A DNA stretch of 63,558 nt. Source: a bacterium (GTDB taxonomy: Bacteria; Zhuqueibacterota; QNDG01; JAGLOF01). The notes under the pieces were generated by a model. It was not told the origin of the DNA. It was given only the letters and a program-made list of their open reading frames with translations, and did not search any database. Of this stretch, positions 56,623 to 63,558 are shown in pieces. Position numbers and translations under genes: made by a program. The stretch lies in assembly GCA_016934955.1 (NCBI GenBank), contig JAFGRY010000034.1, forward strand, positions 1-63,558, in the 5' to 3' direction. Numbering within the stretch: position 1 is the stretch's first letter; the number at the start of each line of letters is the position of its first letter.

Positions 56623-57254
56623 CCGGCCGTTTCGGACTCTATGTCATCCTCACCGATCCGGTGGCGGGCTACACGGCCTGCGCGGAAGCAGCCGTCGCCG
56701 AAGGCGTCGGATTGGTACAGCTGCGCATGAAAAACAGGCCGCCGGAAGAGATCCTTCGTACCGCCGAAGCGATCAGGAGTATCACCCGCGGCACCCGCAC
56801 TCTCTTTATCGTGAACGATGATGTGCGTATCGCCGCCGCGGCCGGTGCCGACGGCGTCCATCTCGGCCAGAATGATATGGATATCGATGAAGCCCGCCGC
56901 GTCTGGGGGGAACCGGGCAGGATATACGGGCTGTCGACCCATTCCCGGCCGCAGGCGGAAGCAGCGGCTGCCGCCCGCCCGGATTACATCGGTGTCGGAC
57001 CGGTGTTCAAGACACCGACGAAAGCGGTTCCCGATCCGGTGCTGGGGCTGAAAGAGATGGGCGCGATCATTGCCGCGGTCGATCTCCCCGCCGTGGCCAT
57101 CGGCGGCATCAACGAAAGCAACCTCTTCGCGGTACTCGCCCGGGGGGCGGTGAACTTCGCCGCCGTCCGCCCGGTCATGCAGTCGGCCGATCCCCGGGCG
57201 GTTATCGGCAGATACATGCGTATCTGGAAGGATTACTGTGAAAAAAATCTCTGA
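56619..57254 (+). CDS. thiE: Thiamine-phosphate synthase
   Basis: 211 residues. Joins the thiazole and pyrimidine moieties to thiamine phosphate. TIM barrel with [46 protein letters not shown] and [12 protein letters not shown] start overlapping thi4 (GTGA), and its end overlaps the Nudix gene by 17 bp, so all three are coupled. It has one substitution worth noting: VQLRMKN, where the usual motif is VQLREK. Confidence 0.95.
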   Translation: MTGRFGLYVILTDPVAGYTACAEAAVAEGVGLVQLRMKNRPPEEILRTAEAIRSITRGTRTLFIVNDDVRIAAAAGADGVHLGQNDMDIDEARRVWGEPGRIYGLSTHSRPQAEAAAAARPDYIGVGPVFKTPTKAVPDPVLGLKEMGAIIAAVDLPAVAIGGINESNLFAVLARGAVNFAAVRPVMQSADPRAVIGRYMRIWKDYCEKNL

Positions 57255-57780
57255 AACGGTTGTGCACCGGGGGACGTGGATCTCGTGCCTTGAAACGATT
57301 TTCGAGGATAACGGCGGGAACAGGCACACCTGGGAAAGCATACGGCGCAACACCGGCAGCGACACCGTCGTTGTCGTGATCGCGCGCCTTGCGGCCGCGA
57401 ACAAATACGTTTTTATCAAGCAGTTCCGGCCGGCTGTGGACAACTACGTGATCGGATTTCCCGCCGGCATCTGTGAAAACGGCGATATCGAAGAAACGGC
57501 CCTGGCGGAATTGAAGGAAGAGACCGGATTCAGCGGCCGGGTGACGGCGGTGAGCCCGGTCCTGAGAACCAGCCCCGCGGCCATGAGTGACAATCTCTAC
57601 CTTGTCTATGCCGATATCGACGAGGGGGCCCCGGAAAACCGCGATCCCCAACAGCAGCTCGAGCCGGCTGAAGATATCGAACCGATCATTAAAAGCAAGC
57701 GTGAGATGTACGATTTCATCACCGGCGGAGACGCAGCCGGACTGGACATCAGCGCCGGAATCTGGTATTTCCTCATGTGA
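57238..57780 (+). CDS. Nudix hydrolase, ADP-ribose pyrophosphatase-like
   Basis: 180 residues. The Nudix box is GICENGDIEETALAELKEET, with the usual REUxEE core present as AELKEE (Arg to Ala) and the first Glu replaced by Asp; the metal-binding glutamates EE remain. The preceding FRPAVDNYVIGFPAG is typical of ADP-ribose/NADH pyrophosphatases. Coupled to thiE by overlap; it could clean up ADP-ribose, a by-product of NAD-based thiazole chemistry, but this is inference. Confidence 0.85.
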   Translation: MKKISETVVHRGTWISCLETIFEDNGGNRHTWESIRRNTGSDTVVVVIARLAAANKYVFIKQFRPAVDNYVIGFPAGICENGDIEETALAELKEETGFSGRVTAVSPVLRTSPAAMSDNLYLVYADIDEGAPENRDPQQQLEPAEDIEPIIKSKREMYDFITGGDAAGLDISAGIWYFLM

Positions 57781-57852
57781 GGCCGTTCCGGACCATCGGC
57801 CGCACCGCCCTCCGCGGCACTGCTCCGCTCACTCATATCCCGGGGACACGCA

Positions 57853-58269
57853 ATGAAAAGAATCACCCGTTTCGGTATTTCCATGGACGCCGATCTGCTC
57901 GCGAAATTCGACGCACGCATCGGCGCCCGCGGCTACGCGACCCGGTCGGAAGCGATCCGTGATCTTGTACGGGAAGCCCTCATCAGGGATGAATGGGAAC
58001 GCTCCGACAGAGAAACCATCGGCACCATCACCATTATCTATGACCACCATCAGCACGACGTGCAGGAGCGGCTGACCCACCACCAGCATGAGCACCACCA
58101 TCAGATCATCTCCTCCATGCACGTGCACCTTGACCATGACAACTGCCTGGAAGTGCTGGCGGTCAAGGGGAACAGCGAAGAGATCCGCAGCCTGGCCGAC
58201 AGCATTATCAGCACCGTCGGCGTCAAGCACGGCAAACTGGTGATGACCTCCAGCGGCAGGGATCTGTAA
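57853..58269 (+). CDS. nikR: Nickel-responsive regulator NikR
   Basis: 138 residues, normal length. N-terminal ribbon-helix-helix (RFGISMDADLLAKFDARIG, RSEAIRDLVREAL) and C-terminal ACT-like metal domain with the nickel ligands: His in YDHHQHD, the HHQHEHHH cluster, MHVHLDHDNCLEVL (His, His, Cys). Nickel binding makes it repress uptake genes or activate storage genes. 72 bp after the Nudix gene. A terminator follows. Its target may be the TonB receptor upstream, but there is no proof. Confidence 0.95.
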   Translation: MKRITRFGISMDADLLAKFDARIGARGYATRSEAIRDLVREALIRDEWERSDRETIGTITIIYDHHQHDVQERLTHHQHEHHHQIISSMHVHLDHDNCLEVLAVKGNSEEIRSLADSIISTVGVKHGKLVMTSSGRDL

Positions 58270-58302
58270 CCCGTCCCGAAGCGGAACCGTAACCGCCGCT
58301 TT

Positions 58303-58337
58303 AAAAAAAAAGAACCCTGCCTGATCCCGGGTTCTTT
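58303..58337. terminator. Bidirectional terminator between nikR and a membrane-protein gene
   Basis: AAAGAACCC (58309-58317) and GGGTTCTTT (58329-58337) form a 9-bp stem with an 11-base loop. The minus strand has a T9 tract right after it, making it strong for the gene ending at 58383; the plus-strand tail (TTCTTTC) is weaker. Confidence 0.85.
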
Positions 58338-58382
58338 CATCTCCTCCATGTGCCGCCTGTCATTGCCCGGCCACCTCCCGCA

Positions 58383-59030
58383 TCAGCGTTTTTTCCCCCG
58401 TGTGTCCCCTGCCAGGAGAGGGCTCCAGACCGCGATCAGCTCCCCCGCGGTCCTGAGAAGGACGATCACCATCAGCCCGGCCCGGGGATTCGGGCCGTCG
58501 GCGGCAACCAGCGGCGCCGCCATAACCGCCAGAAAGAGGAGGATCGCCCATGGGCCGCCTTCGAGTGCCGTTACGTCCCGGCCGGCATCCCGCCTGTGCG
58601 TTCTCCCCCACAGGTCGGCGGCCAGCCGGACGCCTCTCAGAACCAGGATGATCAGAAGCGGCCTTGCCAGCTCCCCTCTTACCAGCCCGCCGACCGTTCC
58701 CAGCCGGTCCAGGATCAGCTGTTCCAGGGAATCATAGGGTCCGTAGACGAGGAGCGCAAAAACCCCGAAAAACAGGATAAAGACCACTTCGATCACGAAA
58801 GCATCCGGTCCCGGTTTGCCGTCCTTCCGCAGGAGGATCTTCAGTGTATCCGCGGCAAGGATGATCGCCGCCTCCCCCAGGAAAAGCAGAATGAGCCGGA
58901 CGCTGTCCCAGCCGAGTATCAGCACCCCGTAGACAGGCACGGCGCTCATGAGCAGTACGGTGAGGGAGCGTGAGAGCAGCGTTCCCAGCGCGGGGGTGAC
59001 GGATGCATGGCTCTTCTGTTTTTCATTCAT
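58383..59030 (-). CDS. Membrane protein of unknown function
   Basis: 215 residues, about five hydrophobic helices (SLTVLLMSAVPVYGVLILG, LILLFLGEAAIILAAD, VVFILFFGVFALLV, WAILLFLAVMAAPLVAA), charged ends. It looks like an uncharacterised DUF6498-type membrane protein. Start at 59030 with GAAGGA upstream. Next gene on the same strand is 26 bp away, also a membrane protein, so probably one operon. Confidence 0.7.
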   Translation of the reverse strand: MNEKQKSHASVTPALGTLLSRSLTVLLMSAVPVYGVLILGWDSVRLILLFLGEAAIILAADTLKILLRKDGKPGPDAFVIEVVFILFFGVFALLVYGPYDSLEQLILDRLGTVGGLVRGELARPLLIILVLRGVRLAADLWGRTHRRDAGRDVTALEGGPWAILLFLAVMAAPLVAADGPNPRAGLMVIVLLRTAGELIAVWSPLLAGDTRGKKR

Positions 59031-59056
59031 TCGAGAGGTTCCTTCATTTCAGGTAA

Positions 59057-59947
59057 CTATCGACGGCCGGTCTGTACCGTGCTCACGTATGCGCCGCAAT
59101 GCGGGCAACGCTGTCCCGCCGGGGAACCCGGTGTCACCTGTCTTCCGCAGCTGCTGCAGGAATTCACCGTATTTGACGCAGAGTCGGAGAATATATACCG
59201 TGCTGTATTCCGGACGAATCCGGAGTTCCTCTGCAGCAGAAGAACGGTCAGGACAGCGGACGGAACGATCACCTGCCGCAGCAGGTTGACCACACCCGCC
59301 GCAGCCGACATACGCGGCGGGGATCCCTGAATGACAAACGGCAGGATAGTGAGGCAGAAACTGCCGAACAGTCCGAAAAACCGGTCCCGGCCGAGAATGC
59401 CCAGACCGACAATGACCTGAAGCGACGGGCGCAGCAGGAATTCAGGATCCGGATGCCCGATCACCAGAAGCGCGAAAGCGAATCCCAGCACACCCCACAT
59501 GATGTGGAGAGCGCCGAGAAACGGGAAGATATCCGTCGACTGTTCCCCGTAACCCGTAAAGTAGGGCCGGTAGGGTCCGAGCAGAAAATAGACGGCAACC
59601 AGCGGCATATCCATAAGGATCCAGATCAGCCGATAGGGCATTGAAAGCTCCGGAGCTGCCGCGGAGAAAACATACATATACAGGTCTATCCCCACGAGGA
59701 TCAGACAGCCGGCAACCGCCAGCTGATGGAACATACGCCGGTTTCTGGTGCCATAGACGATCCAGAAAAAGACGGAAACCACTGTATACGCCGCCGCAAT
59801 TGAGACCCGGGACACGGTGAGATACGGCATTCCGTCAATCAGATACGGGAACAAAGAAAGCGCATAATTAACCGCAACGGCGGAAAAGAGCAGGGTCAGG
59901 GGAAGGATCAGCGCCTGTCCTGCGGCCCTGGTGTTCTGATCAGTCAT
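59057..59947 (-). CDS. Membrane protein with C-terminal zinc ribbon
   Basis: 296 residues. Seven or so hydrophobic helices fill residues 1-250; the tail has CSSCGRQVTPGSPAGQRC followed by PHCG, a two-pair zinc ribbon on the cytoplasmic or luminal side. No family recognised. Start ATG 59947 follows GGAG. The same ribbon type occurs in the potassium channel at 48726-49568, but the membrane parts are unrelated. Confidence 0.72.
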   Translation of the reverse strand: MTDQNTRAAGQALILPLTLLFSAVAVNYALSLFPYLIDGMPYLTVSRVSIAAAYTVVSVFFWIVYGTRNRRMFHQLAVAGCLILVGIDLYMYVFSAAAPELSMPYRLIWILMDMPLVAVYFLLGPYRPYFTGYGEQSTDIFPFLGALHIMWGVLGFAFALLVIGHPDPEFLLRPSLQVIVGLGILGRDRFFGLFGSFCLTILPFVIQGSPPRMSAAAGVVNLLRQVIVPSAVLTVLLLQRNSGFVRNTARYIFSDSASNTVNSCSSCGRQVTPGSPAGQRCPHCGAYVSTVQTGRR

Positions 59948-60034
59948 ACGGGATGCTCCATATTGGAAGCAGGTATATACGATGGCAATTCTATATCAGT
60001 CCGCCAATCCGGGCAGGGGAAACAAGGCGGTCTC

Positions 60035-61225
60035 TCAGGCGGAGATCCGGAGAGACAGTCCTTTGAGATAGAGACTTTCCGGGATATGCAGCGCGACCGG
60101 ATGATCGCCGCTCTGCCCCAGCTCATGCAGCACCTGAACATCCCTCCCCGCATCTATGGCCGCATCGGCCACGATCTTCCGGAACAGCTCCCTGGTCATC
60201 AGCCCGGAACAGGAGAACGTGAAGAGCCTGCCGCCGGGATTGAGAAGCCGGAACGCCGAAAGATTGATATCCTTGTAGCCCCGGGCCGCGCCGTCGAGCT
60301 GTTTCCGGGATCCGGCGAACTTCGGCGGATCCAGGACGATCAGATCGAACCGCCTGCCTTCCTGGTGGTACTGCCTGAGAATCCTGAACACATCACCCTG
60401 GACTGTCACAAATGCCTCTTTCGAGATTCCGTTCAGCTCCGCATTCTGTTCCATCAGTCCCAGATACTCCGCCCTGTCTTCCACATTGGTGACCCTTGCC
60501 GCGCCGCCCTTGAGGGCGGCCAGGCCGAATCCGCCGGTGTAGGCGAAGCAGTTGAGCACCTCGGCGCCGTCGCTGCAGGTGCGTACCAGCTCGCGGTTCT
60601 CCCGCTGATCAAGGTAAAATCCGGTCTTGTGACCGCTGACAACATCCACAAGGAAGCGCAGGCCGTGTTCCTCGATGGCGACCAGAGACGGAGGTTCGTC
60701 ACCGCGGAGCACGCCCTGAACCGGTTTCAACCCTTCCTTGTTCCGCACATCTGCGTCGGACCGTTCATACACGGTCCCGACACCGGTCAGCCCGGCGAGC
60801 CTGTCAATGATCTCATCTTTCCAGTATTCACTGCCGGCGCTGAGAAACTGACAGACGAGGATCGTGTCATAGCGGTCGACGATCAGCCCCGGCAGACCGT
60901 CGGATTCGGCTGACACCAGGCGGAAGGCGTTTGTCAGCTCCGGGATGCCCAGGTCCGTCCGCAGACGCAGCGCCGCTTCCAGACGGCGGCCGAAGAAATC
61001 GGCGTCCACCTGCTCTTCCCGGTCACGGGTCCAGATGCGGACTCTGATCTGGGAGGAGGGCGACCAGGCGCCCCGGCCCAGGAAACGGCCGTCCGCGGCC
61101 ATGACCTCTACGGTTTCACCGGACCGGACACCGCTGTCAACGCTGTCAACCGCTCCGGAGAATATCCAGGGATGGTGCCGCAGCAGGGAGCGTTCCCGTC
61201 CCTTTTTGAGGATGATGTGTTTCAC
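60035..61225 (-). CDS. SAM-dependent rRNA methyltransferase with PUA domain (RlmI-like)
   Basis: 396 residues from a GTG at 61225. N-terminal PUA domain (RSLLRHHPWIFSGAVDSVDS), then a Rossmann methyltransferase: EHGLRFLVDVVSGHKTGFYL, VLNCFAYTGGFGLAALKGG, LDPPKFAGSRKQLDGA. RlmI in E. coli makes m5C1962 in 23S rRNA; the exact target here is unproven. The next genes downstream are on the same strand. Confidence 0.92.
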   Translation of the reverse strand: MKHIILKKGRERSLLRHHPWIFSGAVDSVDSGVRSGETVEVMAADGRFLGRGAWSPSSQIRVRIWTRDREEQVDADFFGRRLEAALRLRTDLGIPELTNAFRLVSAESDGLPGLIVDRYDTILVCQFLSAGSEYWKDEIIDRLAGLTGVGTVYERSDADVRNKEGLKPVQGVLRGDEPPSLVAIEEHGLRFLVDVVSGHKTGFYLDQRENRELVRTCSDGAEVLNCFAYTGGFGLAALKGGAARVTNVEDRAEYLGLMEQNAELNGISKEAFVTVQGDVFRILRQYHQEGRRFDLIVLDPPKFAGSRKQLDGAARGYKDINLSAFRLLNPGGRLFTFSCSGLMTRELFRKIVADAAIDAGRDVQVLHELGQSGDHPVALHIPESLYLKGLSLRISA

Positions 61226-61591
61226 TGATGATCCGTTTCTTTACGCTGGCAGGACAGGCCGTGTACAACCCGCCTTCCTCCTGTCCGGCATATGAGCACG
61301 GCGGAGACGGCGAAGCGGCCGGGATGTACGCTGATGAAATATTGGGAATATAGTCAAAAAGGCCGCAGGGAGCAAGCGGTTAATTCCGCCGAAGGCTCCT
61401 AATAACACCGTCCCGTATACGCCGGCCGCCGTCTGCACATCGCTGATGTCGATGTCACCGGCCCGGTCCGCATCGCAGAAGGCCGGGTAACCGGTCTCCC
61501 CTGCCGGAGCGATGAACAGCCCCGGCATGCTATCGATCAAGTACAGACTGAGGAAAGGTTTCATCAACGGGTCTCTTATCCGGATCTTCGA
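61226..61591. other. Gap holding a dockerin-like remnant
   Basis: 366 bp between the methyltransferase and an unknown secreted protein. The only feature supported is the degenerate dockerin frame on the minus strand (see the pseudogene entry). The bases around 61226-61394 hold nothing I can identify. Confidence 0.5.
61395..61567 (-). pseudogene. Remnant of a dockerin-containing gene
   Basis: In the minus-strand frame starting near 61567 the sequence reads DADRAGDIDISDVQTAAGVYG, close to the dockerin half-repeat DVDGDGDIDIVDVQMVAGMWG of the gene at 62858-63478. The preceding residues and the rest of the frame look unrelated to anything and there is no second half-repeat. It appears to be a decayed C-terminal fragment. 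The calcium loop has lost one Asp. Confidence 0.5.
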
Positions 61592-62776
61592 TTATTTTGT
61601 TTGAATTTTCCCCGTATTGATGATCATCTCGATATCACTTTTGTATCGCTTGTACAATTCGTCATAGTTACCGATCATGACCACGGAATACATGACGATG
61701 AAATGCTCATCCAGTTTTTTAAACAATACAATGTTGGTGATGTTAGTACTTTTCTGCTCGACCGTGTAGGTGAGAAAAACATCGTCTGTTTTCAAATCGT
61801 CGAAATGATCCGGTACGAGTTCAAAGCCATTGGCATGTGCCCGTGTCAGAAAGAGAAGCGCGTATTCTTCAGCGGTATCCACATCCTGTCCTAAAATGTC
61901 GAGCAGCAGGTCAAACGTGATGTTCAGACCGAAAACGGCTTTGTCCGCTTTTGGAGCGAGGACTGTCGTATATTTCGTATCCATTGCAAAGGATTTCCAT
62001 TCCGGCGGGGCCGTGAATTTGTAGCTGAAGCGACGTTCGTATTGTTTGAGTATCAATCCGGTATCCGGGACCTTGTCTTCAAGTCCGTATTCCCGGGCGA
62101 TCAATGTGAGAAATCCCTTTTTTCTCAAGTCGCCGACAATTCTGCCGGCAGCTGCGCCGACCGCGGCGGGGTAATCATTTCGAAACACAGCAGGATTCGT
62201 CATGGCATCATCGAACGTGTGTCTCTTCAGGGCAAAACTGTTGAATCTATCCTTGAAGAGTGGTTTTCCGGACCGCACCTCAATAAGTGTATATTCCATG
62301 GTCGTAACGGCAGACAATGTTGACAACTCCCAGGCGGTAATCAGACCCGCCCGTGTTTCTTTAACGATAAGGACATGGCTGAATCCGGCCTTTTGTATTT
62401 CCTCAAATCGTGGATTTTCCAACGTACCGTAGACGTCCGAAGCATGTACGGTGGTGATCCGGAAATACGGCTGGATGGAAAATCCGCCCGCCAATCCTTT
62501 TTCAATGATCACGGTGCGGTCCAGATCTCCGCCAAGCGCCTGTAATTTTTTGGAATTTTGTGAAGACGTCGAGACATCGATCGCTGCTCCGAGAATACTG
62601 TTCAAGAAGATGACGTTCCGTGCCAGCCTCCCTTCAGACCGGTAATCCACACTGAGCCTGGCCTGTGCTTCAACAAATACCAGCAGGGGAATCTGCTCCT
62701 CCTGCGCTTGAATTGTCTGATATGCCGCCACTGAAAGAACAGCGGAAACGACTACATTTCCAAGTTGTCTGCGCAC
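61592..62776 (-). CDS. Secreted protein of unknown function
   Basis: 394 residues from a GTG at 62776 with GAGGG upstream. N-terminal signal peptide (VVVSAVLSVAAYQTIQAQ). The mature part is an alpha/beta protein (for example ILVFVEAQARLSVDYRSEG-like start, IEVRSGKPLFKD, ITFDLLLDILGQDVDTAEEY) with no family recognised and no sorting tail. Base composition is more AT-rich than the genes before 61.2 kb. 81 bp upstream lies the truncated dockerin gene. Confidence 0.7.
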   Translation of the reverse strand: MRRQLGNVVVSAVLSVAAYQTIQAQEEQIPLLVFVEAQARLSVDYRSEGRLARNVIFLNSILGAAIDVSTSSQNSKKLQALGGDLDRTVIIEKGLAGGFSIQPYFRITTVHASDVYGTLENPRFEEIQKAGFSHVLIVKETRAGLITAWELSTLSAVTTMEYTLIEVRSGKPLFKDRFNSFALKRHTFDDAMTNPAVFRNDYPAAVGAAAGRIVGDLRKKGFLTLIAREYGLEDKVPDTGLILKQYERRFSYKFTAPPEWKSFAMDTKYTTVLAPKADKAVFGLNITFDLLLDILGQDVDTAEEYALLFLTRAHANGFELVPDHFDDLKTDDVFLTYTVEQKSTNITNIVLFKKLDEHFIVMYSVVMIGNYDELYKRYKSDIEMIINTGKIQTK

Positions 62777-62857
62777 TTTTTCGCCCTCATGATAATGATT
62801 TCGTATTGCAGCAAATTATATTTCAAATGATGAAACTACTGTCATGGATTGGAAGCA

Positions 62858-63478
62858 TTATATGGCCGTCCCCCACATGCCCGCCACCATCTGCACGTCC
62901 ACGATGTCGATGTCGCCGTCCCCGTCCACATCGCACGGCTCCAGATAATTCGCATCACCCGCACAGCAGCCCCAACGGCCGGCCACCATCTGCACATCGG
63001 CGATATCCACATCCCCGTCACCGTCGAGGTCGGCTCTGACTATAGACAGTTCACCGGGCCGGCCGGTTTGATTGCCGCAGTCGTCATACGAGAAAATTTT
63101 AACATTATAGCCCGTCTCATCCCTACTTGGAAAATGAAATTCCCTTCCGAAAACCCAGAAGCTTTGCGTGTTGTTGACGAGAACTCTGTAGAAAGAAGCC
63201 GTATCACCATCATCCGCAGCGGCGGGTGCGTCCCAGCTGACAGCGACCGAATCCTTTAAAAACGAATAGGTTGCGTTTTCGATCCCTCCTGGTGAAATGG
63301 TGTCATCCGAAGCATATTCATAATGGTATCGTTCACCCCAGCCCAAAATGTAATAGTCCGAAACAAGATTCCCATTATCCGATGCAATCGGATCCCGGTA
63401 AGGAGTTCCGGAGCCATAATCCAGGTGCTCCAATTCCATCATGTGACCGGGCAGGGTCACTTTTGGTTTCACTTCACT
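62858..63478 (-). CDS. C-terminal part of a dockerin-bearing surface protein, truncated by the repeat
   Basis: The frame runs to a stop at 63488-63490 inside the terminal repeat, so the N-terminus is missing. It encodes about 200 residues: a beta-rich region, an FN3-like module (VAVSWDAPAAADDGD ... YRVLVNN), then two calcium-binding dockerin type I half-repeats, DLDGDGDVDIADVQMVAGRWG and DVDGDGDIDIVDVQMVAGMWG, with a Cys pair between. Dockerins dock to cohesins in cellulosome-like assemblies but also occur alone in surface proteins of this group. No native start codon is credible. If joined to the other end of the window it would continue the gene ending at 59. Confidence 0.75.
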   Translation of the reverse strand, partial: SEVKPKVTLPGHMMELEHLDYGSGTPYRDPIASDNGNLVSDYYILGWGERYHYEYASDDTISPGGIENATYSFLKDSVAVSWDAPAAADDGDTASFYRVLVNNTQSFWVFGREFHFPSRDETGYNVKIFSYDDCGNQTGRPGELSIVRADLDGDGDVDIADVQMVAGRWGCCAGDANYLEPCDVDGDGDIDIVDVQMVAGMWGTAI

Positions 63479-63557
63479 AGTGTCCGGTTAAAGGTATAAA
63501 AAATAAAAAATATGGCCCAACTTACCTCAAAAATTGTTATATTCTAGTGCACCTAAA
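63474..63557. repeat. Right copy of the 84-bp terminal inverted repeat
   Basis: Exact reverse complement of 1-84; the match ends at 63474. CTAG at 63477-63480 sits at the edge and is followed by TGTCCGGTTAAAGG. It truncates the dockerin protein gene. It carries the same sequence into the unknown DNA as the left copy. If these are insertion-sequence ends, the element's interior is outside the window. Confidence 0.75.
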
Positions 63558-63558
63558 A

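Noticed and set aside
1..63558. Circular plasmid or phage genome because of the inverted ends
   Set aside because: The window contains core chromosomal genes (ffh, rpsP, trmD, hisS, uvrC) and no replication or capsid genes; inverted, not direct, ends also argue against simple circularity.
1..63558. CRISPR array, tRNA or rRNA genes
   Set aside because: No direct repeats with regular spacers, and no cloverleaf or rRNA-like segments, were found by reading the sequence.

Overview
The window reads as one piece of the chromosome of an uncultivated, anaerobic, Gram-negative bacterium, most likely from the FCB superphylum (Fibrobacterota-Chlorobiota-Bacteroidota and relatives such as KSB1, Zixibacteria, Latescibacteria). 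The reasons are: a C-terminal type IX secretion sorting domain with the NPFNP signature, a FISUMP (Fibrobacter succinogenes paralogous) domain and dockerin repeats; outer-membrane markers (LptE, an ADP-heptose enzyme, a TonB-dependent receptor); and anaerobic chemistry (pyruvate:ferredoxin oxidoreductase, ferredoxin-fused EtfA with EtfB, a sulfide-type Thi4). The species cannot be named from the sequence. Most of the window looks to be near 58-60% GC by eye. The first 11 kb and the last 2 kb are clearly more AT-rich and carry the large surface-protein genes. No tRNA, rRNA, CRISPR array, prophage or origin was recognised.

Layout. 1-84 and 63474-63557 are a perfect inverted repeat with a CTAG at its inner edge. 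It looks like the end of an insertion sequence that has cut a gene at each end of the window. 59-9643: two mosaic surface proteins on the minus strand (a LamG/FISUMP protein, and a 2194-residue subtilisin-like protease with WD40 repeats and a type IX sorting tail). 9836-9956: a near-consensus sigma-54 promoter with TGTCC/GGACA enhancer-like dyads about 110-120 bp upstream of the predicted start site, pointing at the protease gene. 9943-11049: the tail of a broken NtrC-type regulator and about 700 bp of AT-rich non-coding DNA. 11050-15788: a metallophosphoesterase, a sensor kinase with an FG-GAP beta-propeller ectodomain, and its NtrC-type partner. 16071-19518: a PrsW-like membrane protease, a divergent PRPP synthase and an unknown secreted protein. 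19670-21761: an ECF sigma / anti-sigma / CpxP-like / Cys-rich peptide operon closed by a strong terminator. 21776-22348: a REP-associated transposase. 22549-34071: a long minus-strand block: ffh-rpsP-khpA-rimM-trmD-rplS, then cobB-uvrC, a heptose adenylyltransferase-phosphatase fusion, and nifJ.

34380-44085 (plus strand): a fumarylacetoacetate-hydrolase-family protein, sugar epimerase, RNase Z-like hydrolase, receiver-less sigma-54 activator, lptE, TPR protein, glycosyltransferase, M1 peptidase and a membrane protein; several are envelope functions. 44167-48556 (minus): etfA and etfB, a CPBP protease, hisS and a DUF2007-like protein. 48726-58269 (plus): a voltage-gated K+ channel with a zinc ribbon, a multi-PAS kinase, a small membrane protein with a TonB-dependent receptor, thi4-thiE-Nudix, and nikR. 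58383-63478 (minus): two membrane proteins, an RlmI-like methyltransferase, a dockerin remnant, an unknown secreted protein and the truncated dockerin protein.

The most interesting reading is that the propeller-sensor kinase and NtrC-type regulator control the giant surface protease through the sigma-54 promoter at 9836-9851. This is an inference from position and motif only. Other points worth checking are the ECF/Cys-rich cassette, the Thi4/NikR/TonB neighbourhood with a dyad upstream of the receptor, the zinc-ribbon channel, and the two cut genes, which would join in frame if the ends of the window met.
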